NCBI RefSeq assembly: GCF_001467535.1
Contig: NZ_LNZC01000022.1
Location: 239-41,949, forward strand
Direction: 5' to 3'
DNA length: 41,711 nt
DNA from: Legionella worsleiensis
GTDB taxonomy: Bacteria > Pseudomonadota > Gammaproteobacteria > Legionellales > Legionellaceae
Shown here: in pieces, positions 36,142 to 41,711 of the stretch
How positions within the stretch are numbered: the first letter of the stretch is position 1
Layout of the letters: every line of letters begins with the position of its first letter
Position numbers and translations under genes: made by a program
The notes under the pieces: generated by a model
What the model was told of the DNA's origin: nothing
The model's input: only the letters and a program-made list of their open reading frames with translations
Database searches by the model: none

Positions 36142-37948
36142 TGATGTGATTGTGATTCGAATTACCGGGGACTCTGGTGACGGAGTACAACTGGTTGGTG
36201 AGCAGTTGACCATTAGCGCAGCGCTTACTGGGCGTGATGTTCGTACTCTTCCTGATTTTCCAGCAGAAATTAGAGCTCCAGCCGGAACTGTTGCCGGAGT
36301 TTCGGGTTTTCAGCTTGCTATGGCCGAAAGCGCTATTTTCACCGCAGGTGAATCGCTGGATGTGTTAGTTGCTTTAAATCCTGCTGCCTTGAAAAATTCG
36401 CTGCAACATTTGAATCAGGGCGGTTTATTAATTATTAACGAAGACAGTTATACCGATAAAGACTGGCAAAAAGCTGGATTGGATAAAAGTTTTCTCGATA
36501 ACTGTGCCGAACACTATCAGGTGGTGTCTTTTCCTTTGATTACCCAGACATTGCAAGCGGTAGAATCTTTGGAGTTGACTAAGCCGCAAGCGACTAAAAC
36601 CAAAAATTTTTATATTTTGGGTTTGGTTTTGTGGCTTTTTGATTTGCCGACTGCAACCTGTCAGGCCTTTATAAATAAAAAATTTAAAGCAAAACCAGAA
36701 GTTGCCAAAGCCAATGAGCTTGCTTTGCTGGCAGGGTATAATTACGCTCTGACTTTAGAGTTATCCCGTCGTGAATACATGTTGGGGGGCGCTAACCGAC
36801 AAGCAGGCGAATACCGTCAGATTACTGGTGTAGAAGCAGTAGGGTTGTCATTGGCTACTCTTGCAACCCATACCAAGACGCCTATGCTGGTTTCTGGATA
36901 CCCCATTACCCCTGCCTCGGCAATTTTGCACGAGTGTGCACGACTTTCTGATTATGGCGTGCAACTCATTCAGGCTGAAGATGAAATTGCGTCTTTGTGT
37001 TGTTGTATTGGTGCTGCATATGGTGGGAGGCTTGCCCTAAGCTGTACTTCAGGCCCAGGTCTTGATCTGAAAAGCGAAAGTTTGGGGTTGGCTGTAGTCG
37101 CTGAGTTACCTTTGGTTTTAGTAGACGTGCAAAGAGCAGGTGCATCAACAGGTTTACCAACGAAAACCAGCCAAAGTGATTTACGTCAGGCCTTATACGG
37201 CAGACACGGCGAAGCACCCTTGCCAGTGCTGGCAGCTCAATCACCATCCGATTGTTTTTACACGGTGCTGGAAGCATTTAATATCGCAATCAAATACATG
37301 ACCCCGGTAATTGTTTTACTGGATGCGTATCTTGCTAACGCCGCCGAACCGTGGGAAATTCCGACAGTTGAATCCTTAAAGATTCCCACTATTGAATACA
37401 ACCGTTTTACCAAACCTTTTCAGCGAGATGAATCCTTGAGTCGAAGCTGGAATATTCCCGGAACCCCTGGTTTTATCCATCAATTAGGTGGTTTGGAAAA
37501 ACAGGGCGATGAGGGACGAGTCAGTTATGATGCAGAAAATCATCAAAAAATGGTGAATTTGCGCATGAACAAAATCAACGGTATTGCACACAGCTATGAG
37601 AAAATTCGTGTTGAAGGAGATGCCTCTGCTTCGGTATTGATCATTGGATGGGGCAGTACTTATGGCAGTATAAAATCAGCAGTGACCCTATGCTGTGAAC
37701 AAGGCTTGCCGGTTGCCTACATCCATTTACGTCATCTCAATCCCTTACCTGATGATTTGGCAGGCTTAATCAAATCCTTCGATAAAGTCATTGTTGCCGA
37801 GTTGAATTCAGGGCAGTTATGTCAGATCTTGAGAGCAACTTATCTAGTCGATGCCCAATCTATTAGTCAGTGTAATGGTCAGCCATTTAGCGTCACTTAT
37901 CTTGTTAATGCCATCCAAGCGGAAGCCAATTATGAACAACAATTATAA
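36128..37948 (+). CDS. korA: 2-oxoacid:acceptor oxidoreductase, fused gamma-alpha subunit (probable 2-oxoglutarate type)
   Basis: A 606-aa subunit of a CoA-dependent 2-oxoacid oxidoreductase. Residues about 7-190 form the gamma domain ([37 protein letters not shown]). Residues about 215-600 form the alpha/pyrimidine-binding part ([46 protein letters not shown]). This two-subunit KorAB layout is typical of the 2-oxoglutarate enzymes of aerobes. A second ATG two codons later is an alternative start. It overlaps pdxJ by 14 bases and korB by 17. Confidence 0.93.
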   Translation: MSMTDDVIVIRITGDSGDGVQLVGEQLTISAALTGRDVRTLPDFPAEIRAPAGTVAGVSGFQLAMAESAIFTAGESLDVLVALNPAALKNSLQHLNQGGLLIINEDSYTDKDWQKAGLDKSFLDNCAEHYQVVSFPLITQTLQAVESLELTKPQATKTKNFYILGLVLWLFDLPTATCQAFINKKFKAKPEVAKANELALLAGYNYALTLELSRREYMLGGANRQAGEYRQITGVEAVGLSLATLATHTKTPMLVSGYPITPASAILHECARLSDYGVQLIQAEDEIASLCCCIGAAYGGRLALSCTSGPGLDLKSESLGLAVVAELPLVLVDVQRAGASTGLPTKTSQSDLRQALYGRHGEAPLPVLAAQSPSDCFYTVLEAFNIAIKYMTPVIVLLDAYLANAAEPWEIPTVESLKIPTIEYNRFTKPFQRDESLSRSWNIPGTPGFIHQLGGLEKQGDEGRVSYDAENHQKMVNLRMNKINGIAHSYEKIRVEGDASASVLIIGWGSTYGSIKSAVTLCCEQGLPVAYIHLRHLNPLPDDLAGLIKSFDKVIVAELNSGQLCQILRATYLVDAQSISQCNGQPFSVTYLVNAIQAEANYEQQL

Positions 37949-38900
37949 GCGTGAAGACTTTACTAATGCGAATGAAGTTCGTTGGTGTCCCGGGTGTGGG
38001 GATTATGCCATTTTAGCGGCTTTGCAAAAGGTTCTGCCGGAATTGGGACTGGCACCAGAGCAACATGTGTTTGTTTCAGGAATAGGCTGCGCTGGTCGTT
38101 TGCCTTACTACATGAATACTTACGGTTTTCATACCATTCATGGGAGAGCAACTGCTGTTGCAACCGGATTAAAAACCATGCGGGATGATTTAACCGTCTG
38201 GATTATTACTGGAGATGGTGATGCTTTGAGCATAGGGGGTAATCACCTCATCCATATTTTAAGACGTAATGTTAATGTTAATATTTTGCTGTTTAACAAC
38301 CAGGTTTATGGCCTGACCAAAGGGCAGTTTTCACCTACATCCCAAAAAGGGCAAGTCACTAAAACATCACCTCAGGGAGTAACCAATGAACCGGTTAATC
38401 CGCTGATGATTGCTCTGGCTTCAGGAGCCAGTTTTGTAGCTCGTGCCGTGGATAAAGATCCGGCTCATCTGAGTTCCATATTGAAAAAAGCTTACGAACA
38501 TCAGGGATGTTCTTTTGTTGAGATTTATCAGGATTGTAATATTTTTAATCATGGTGCCTTTGATGACTTTGCGGTAAAAAGTAATCGTGCAGAGCATACC
38601 GTTTTATTGGAAGAAGATAAGCCTCTGATTTTTGGTGCTCAAAAAGAACATGCCTTGAATGTATGTGATGGACTCTTTGAACGTGTCGGTTCTGATATGG
38701 GTAGTTTATATACTCATAATTCAGCGAATTTAATTGATGCGATGCGTCTGGCTCGTTTGACCTTTCCCGATTATCCAGTGCCTTTAGGCGTGTATTATCA
38801 AAAGCCTCGGGAGTTGTTCACTCTACCTCAAGACATTAAAAAAACGGTTAATGACTTACCTGCTCTGTACAGGGCTAAAGCCAGCTGGCAACACAGTTAA
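37932..38900 (+). CDS. korB: 2-oxoacid:acceptor oxidoreductase, beta subunit
   Basis: Thiamine-pyrophosphate and [4Fe-4S]-binding partner of KorA. It is 322 aa from the ATG at 37932; the upstream extension to 37851 lies inside korA and is rejected. VRWCPGCGDY (Cys19, Cys22) supplies cluster ligands. GIGCAGRLPYYM and TGDGDALSIGGNHLIHILRR with the following NNQVYG form the TPP site. No ferredoxin-domain subunit or ferredoxin gene lies beside it, so an external ferredoxin is needed. It is the last gene of the era-recO-pdxJ-korAB block. Confidence 0.94.
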   Translation: MNNNYKREDFTNANEVRWCPGCGDYAILAALQKVLPELGLAPEQHVFVSGIGCAGRLPYYMNTYGFHTIHGRATAVATGLKTMRDDLTVWIITGDGDALSIGGNHLIHILRRNVNVNILLFNNQVYGLTKGQFSPTSQKGQVTKTSPQGVTNEPVNPLMIALASGASFVARAVDKDPAHLSSILKKAYEHQGCSFVEIYQDCNIFNHGAFDDFAVKSNRAEHTVLLEEDKPLIFGAQKEHALNVCDGLFERVGSDMGSLYTHNSANLIDAMRLARLTFPDYPVPLGVYYQKPRELFTLPQDIKKTVNDLPALYRAKASWQHS

Positions 38901-38921
38901 GCGTTGGTGTTAGGGGAGAGT

Positions 38922-38972
38922 AAATATCGCATTGGACAGCACGATTAAGTGCAACCCAATGCGAGTATATTT
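38922..38972. terminator. bidirectional terminator after korB
   Basis: AAATATCGCATTGG at 38922-38935 pairs with CCAATGCG and TATATTT (38955-38972). The loop contains a second small hairpin (GCAC with GTGC). A-rich and T-rich flanks suit termination from both korB and the convergent gene. Confidence 0.75.
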
Positions 38973-39366
38973 AGGGTCTGTAACGTTCAGCTCGGTCATA
39001 TGGACAGGCGTACTCAACCATGAGGGATGCTTTTACTTGCTCTGTTGAGAAAAACCAGAACTCCTCAACCGAAAAATCCTGCTCAGTTCTTTTGTTGAAT
39101 TCGTTAGTGACAAATTTTCGAACATCTTCTGGTAATTCGTTGAATGGTTTTAATAACAAGCCAAGGGCTTGATTCAGATTGAGCTTCGCAGGAGAAAAGA
39201 AGCCACTGCTTGAGCTAAAAACACTTTGTGATGCAGTGCTTTCAGGTAGTTTGGGCAGTATCTCCAGAGCGGGCTTAGATCTGCTGAATAAGTCAGCAAA
39301 CACGCTGAAATAACGTAACTCACTAAAATCTGTCTTGGAAGTAAGTGCATGGTATTGCACGAACAT
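38971..39366 (-). pseudogene. 3' part of the clan-CE protease-like gene, behind an in-frame stop
   Basis: A 131-codon frame (MFVQYHALTSKTDFS...) in the same reading frame as the gene ending at 39394. Between them lie only a TGA (39394-39396) and nine sense codons reading VFQENGLSA. Read through, the two make one protein of about 673 residues. Helical content and style (LPEDVRKFVTNEFNK) resemble repeats in the upstream part (NLPDDLEIRYN, SIPNDFAFRL). Either a nonsense mutation cut the gene, or this is a separate small gene using ATG at 39364 with only a weak ribosome site. No function is assigned. The last codons run into the terminator region. Confidence 0.6.
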
Positions 39367-39393
39367 TGCGCTCAGTCCGTTTTCCTGAAATAC

Positions 39394-40992
39394 TCAGTTG
39401 GCTCGTCTTAATAATGCTGCATCAAATAATCTATCATTAGCCACAATATACAAAGCCATTAATCTAAAGGCAAAGTCATTCGGAATGGACTCTGAGGATG
39501 ATATCAGATAAGTCCCTAAACTTTTTTGTTGTAAGTAGTCAAGATTTTGGTAGAGCATATCAGTTTTGGTGAATTGCGCTGCTATCTCGTCTGGGTTTAA
39601 ATGATCCAGGGTAATTTTCGCTGCAACCGCATATTTTAGAAGATAATGTTCTTGCGGTATCGCACTTAGGGCATTTGTATACAAAAATGCTGTTCGCTGG
39701 TCTGTTACCGTAACTTGAGAAGATGCGACACTGGTTGACTCTGATCTCCAGCTTAACATTACCGGCTTATCTGCTTCGCTCATAGCAGCCATTTTAAAAC
39801 CTTGTTTTGCCAAAAATTCCATTTGTTGTTGTGCGCAACGGTGAAATTCCATGACAGATGGGACTGGCTCACTTGAGGATGCTGATGATGAGGCTCCGGA
39901 TGATGAAGCTCCTGATGAGGCAGCATCAATTCTGTGCTCAACAGTTGTTCTTGGCGATGTAGTTGGGCGAACTGAAGTGCAAGACGAGGCTGAGCTGCTC
40001 GGTGTATGTTGTTGCCTTAGCGTTAGCGTTGAGAGGGCTAATTGTTCGACCAGATAAGAGTATAATCGTGGTACTGATTCGTTATATCTAATCTCTAAAT
40101 CATCAGGCAGATTTTTTTTGAATGCTTCAGTTATTAATAACGATGCTACTTTATTTTCTTTGCTGCGTTCAGTGAATTCGGTAAGAAAAGAGTGAATGTT
40201 TTGTTTCAGCAGATATTCGTCTTCTGTTAATGATGGCGGATACATTTCGCATAAAAATTGCGATAGGATCAAGCTGTCGTTTTTAATGTTGGTTGATAGC
40301 GAGGATTGATTCAATTCGTTTAACGCATAGCGAAGAGTTTTAATCTGCATCATTTCCAGTAATGCGACATTATTCAAATTCATTCTATCCAGATAGGCTC
40401 TGTAAAATAAAGCAGTCAAATGATTGACCTCATCAGGTGTTCTCTCTGTGATGCCTGCTCCAGTTCGCAGGTTAATTGTTCCCAGGATGATTCCTACCAT
40501 GTTAGCTGCACTATGAATACCACAGCTCCACTCTTCGGTTCCGTCATTTTGTTGAATGGTTGTTACCGCCGGAGCAATTATGGTGTAATCAGCAAGAATT
40601 TTATTGTCTACTGCTCTTTTTATCAGATGGTATGCCTCACCATTGTACCGATACAGTGAGTCTATGAAAAAACACTGTTTGTTGCTTGTGTCCATGACAA
40701 CTGCAACAGAGTGATGTCCTTTGTTTACAGGTAATGAAAAAATAACATAGCGTTTATCAGCGGGAATGGTCGGGATTAACTCTGCAAGCTGTTCGGATAG
40801 ATCAAAATAAACACCTCGACTTTGAGGGGCTACTTTTATAACGTGTACGTTTTTAACGCCATTAGCCTCCAACACTTGTAAGGCGCTAAATGCAACCATT
40901 TGGTTATCAAAATCAGTATAAGATTGTTTAAAATCAATCATTAAACTGTCTTTTTCTTCGTGCGGTAAATTATCATATGGAGGGTAATTCAT
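39394..40992 (-). CDS. clan-CE cysteine protease / deubiquitinase-like effector candidate
   Basis: A 532-aa protein. Residues about 25-200 show a clan-CE (Ulp/SidE-DUB-like) order: His in NKGHHSVAVVMD (His94), Asp in CFFIDSLY (Asp111), Gln in TTIQQND (Gln147/148) and the nucleophile in EEWSCGIHSAANM (Cys157). His-to-Asp spacing (17) is close to the 16 that I recall for the SdeA deubiquitinase. Beyond lie helical segments and a Ser/Ala-rich linker (about 328-380), then a C-terminal helical part. AGGAG precedes the ATG at good spacing. It ends in TGA, after which the frame continues (38971-39366). Clan-CE proteases cut ubiquitin or ubiquitin-like modifiers, or acetylate (YopJ group); which applies here is unknown. 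Secretion by Dot/Icm is inferred. Confidence 0.78.
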   Translation of the reverse strand: MNYPPYDNLPHEEKDSLMIDFKQSYTDFDNQMVAFSALQVLEANGVKNVHVIKVAPQSRGVYFDLSEQLAELIPTIPADKRYVIFSLPVNKGHHSVAVVMDTSNKQCFFIDSLYRYNGEAYHLIKRAVDNKILADYTIIAPAVTTIQQNDGTEEWSCGIHSAANMVGIILGTINLRTGAGITERTPDEVNHLTALFYRAYLDRMNLNNVALLEMMQIKTLRYALNELNQSSLSTNIKNDSLILSQFLCEMYPPSLTEDEYLLKQNIHSFLTEFTERSKENKVASLLITEAFKKNLPDDLEIRYNESVPRLYSYLVEQLALSTLTLRQQHTPSSSASSCTSVRPTTSPRTTVEHRIDAASSGASSSGASSSASSSEPVPSVMEFHRCAQQQMEFLAKQGFKMAAMSEADKPVMLSWRSESTSVASSQVTVTDQRTAFLYTNALSAIPQEHYLLKYAVAAKITLDHLNPDEIAAQFTKTDMLYQNLDYLQQKSLGTYLISSSESIPNDFAFRLMALYIVANDRLFDAALLRRAN

Positions 40993-41084
40993 CAGTATCT
41001 CCTACCTGTGTGGATAGTCTATTTTTTTTAGAGGAACAATGAGTTAAATTTACAATTAAATTAAAGCTAATTTTTGATTATTAC

Positions 41085-41099
41085 TTTACCACTTCTTAC
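41085..41099 (-). promoter_or_regulatory. possible CpxR box upstream of the protease-like gene
   Basis: On the minus strand: GTAAG, five bases, GTAAA, against the CpxR consensus GTAAA-N5-GTAAA (one mismatch). It lies about 93 bp before the ATG. CpxR control of Dot/Icm components and effectors is established in L. pneumophila. The region is AT-rich, so chance is possible. Confidence 0.35.
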
Positions 41100-41138
41100 T
41101 TAAGGTATTATTAATTCTGCTCTTTTGATAGCAGTTTT

Positions 41139-41711
41139 GTAGCCTGTATTAGACAAAGTCGTAATACAGGGTGTCCAATCTGGGGGCGTTTTTTAATGTC
41201 AGGATGATGTCGAGGTGATTCATCTGGTGTGTCTTTTTTTTTTTGCGACTTGATGAGATAGGGAATTTGACTACCTGTATTACGACTTCGTCTAATACAG
41301 GCTACGCCTAAATGAGTCACAAATCCGTTGATGTAGCCTGTAATAGACGAAGTCGTATTACAGGGTGTTTAATCTGGGAATGTTTTTTCATTGCTGGGGG
41401 TTGTCGAGGTGATTCATCTGGTGCGTCTGTTTTTTTTTGCGACTTGATGAGATAGGGAATTTGACTACCTGTATTACGACTTCGTCTAATACAGGCTACA
41501 TATGCTAAATGAGTCACAAATCCGTTGATGTAGCCTGTAATAGACGAAGTCGTATTACAGGGTGTTTAATCTGGGAATGTTTTTTCATGGCTGGGGGTTG
41601 TCGAGGTGATTCATTTGGTGCGTCTGTTTTTTTTTTGCGACTTGATGAGATAGGGAATTTGACTACCTGTATTACGACTTCGTCTAATACAGGCTACATA
41701 TGCTAAATGAG
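41139..41711. repeat. tandem array of REP-doublet family B, at least three copies, running off the window
   Basis: Copies at 41139-41305, 41333-41499 and 41530-41697. Each starts GTAGCCTGTA and ends TAATACAGGCTAC, with a hairpin at each end. Spacers of 27-30 bp (AAATGAGTCACAAATCCG core) are also conserved, so the amplified unit is about 194-197 bp. Copies 2 and 3 differ by only two substitutions and one T in a T run. The final 14 bases repeat the spacer start, so the array continues beyond 41711. Confidence 0.88.

Noticed and set aside
37851-37931. 27-codon N-terminal extension of korB
   Set aside because: It lies within korA in another frame; the ATG at 37932 gives the family N-terminus.
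38969-38981. TTTAGGGTCTGT near the end of the 38971 frame, similar to the start of the mobile element ends
   Set aside because: The match stops after about 12 bases, with no hairpin and no partner end.
41111-41517. Open frames of 66-69 codons inside the right-hand array and a similar one at 207-416
   Set aside because: They share the same peptide (CIRRSRNTG) because they translate the palindromic repeat itself; no ribosome site and no coding style.

Overview
The window looks like a Legionella chromosome (order Legionellales). It has low-to-moderate GC, a BarA-type hybrid sensor kinase matching LetS, a type IV pilus operon, a PPi-type phosphofructokinase, and several coiled-coil or protease-like genes without housekeeping roles that resemble Dot/Icm effectors. 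Gene order differs from what I remember of L. pneumophila, where the mrcA/pilM-Q/aroKB block and the letS/gltX block are far apart, so another species or a rearranged genome is likely. No rRNA, tRNA, CRISPR array or prophage was seen.

Layout. 1-740: two GTAG-footed REP-doublet elements with a degenerate element of a second REP family between them. 746-3127: penicillin-binding protein 1A (minus strand). 3450-5590: two tandem paralogous coiled-coil genes (minus), each with its own matching promoter. 5797-6200: a small inverted-repeat element carrying the 3' part of a GIY-YIG nuclease gene. 6362-14550: pilMNOPQ, aroK, aroB and a DamX-like SPOR protein. 14866-15855: an effector-like gene. 15934-16251: bolA. 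16368-17485: a REP doublet, then a sigma-54 promoter and a type IV pilin gene. 17764-22755: a CDF-like transporter, pfp and letS. 22856-24271: gltX. 24425-24855: a tandem repeat with an embedded pentamer microsatellite. 24870-31159: pnuC-like, uspA-like, ribF-ileS-lspA and a degenerate KDPG-aldolase homologue. 31231-31435: a deletion derivative of the element at 5797. 31649-33400: a large coiled-coil gene. 33754-38900: era-recO-pdxJ-korA-korB. 38971-40992: a clan-CE cysteine-protease-like gene with an apparent in-frame stop. 41139 to the window end: a tandem array of the second REP family that runs off the edge.

How the genes fit together. mrcA, pilM-Q, aroK, aroB and damX form a classical gammaproteobacterial neighbourhood combining wall synthesis, pilus assembly, the shikimate pathway and division. 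The usual mrcA/pilM junction has been opened by the effector-like pair and the mobile element. The pilin gene lies apart from the assembly operon and has its own RpoN promoter. letS, transcribed away from gltX, is the sensor of the transmission-phase switch in Legionella. era-recO-pdxJ-korAB and ribF-ileS-lspA are tightly packed housekeeping operons.

Most interesting: the clan-CE protease (deubiquitinase-like) candidate and its in-frame TGA; the two GTAG-type REP families with tandem amplification at the right edge; the GIY-YIG-bearing element and its gene-less derivative; the paralogous pair with matched promoters; and the aldolase homologue without its Schiff-base lysine.
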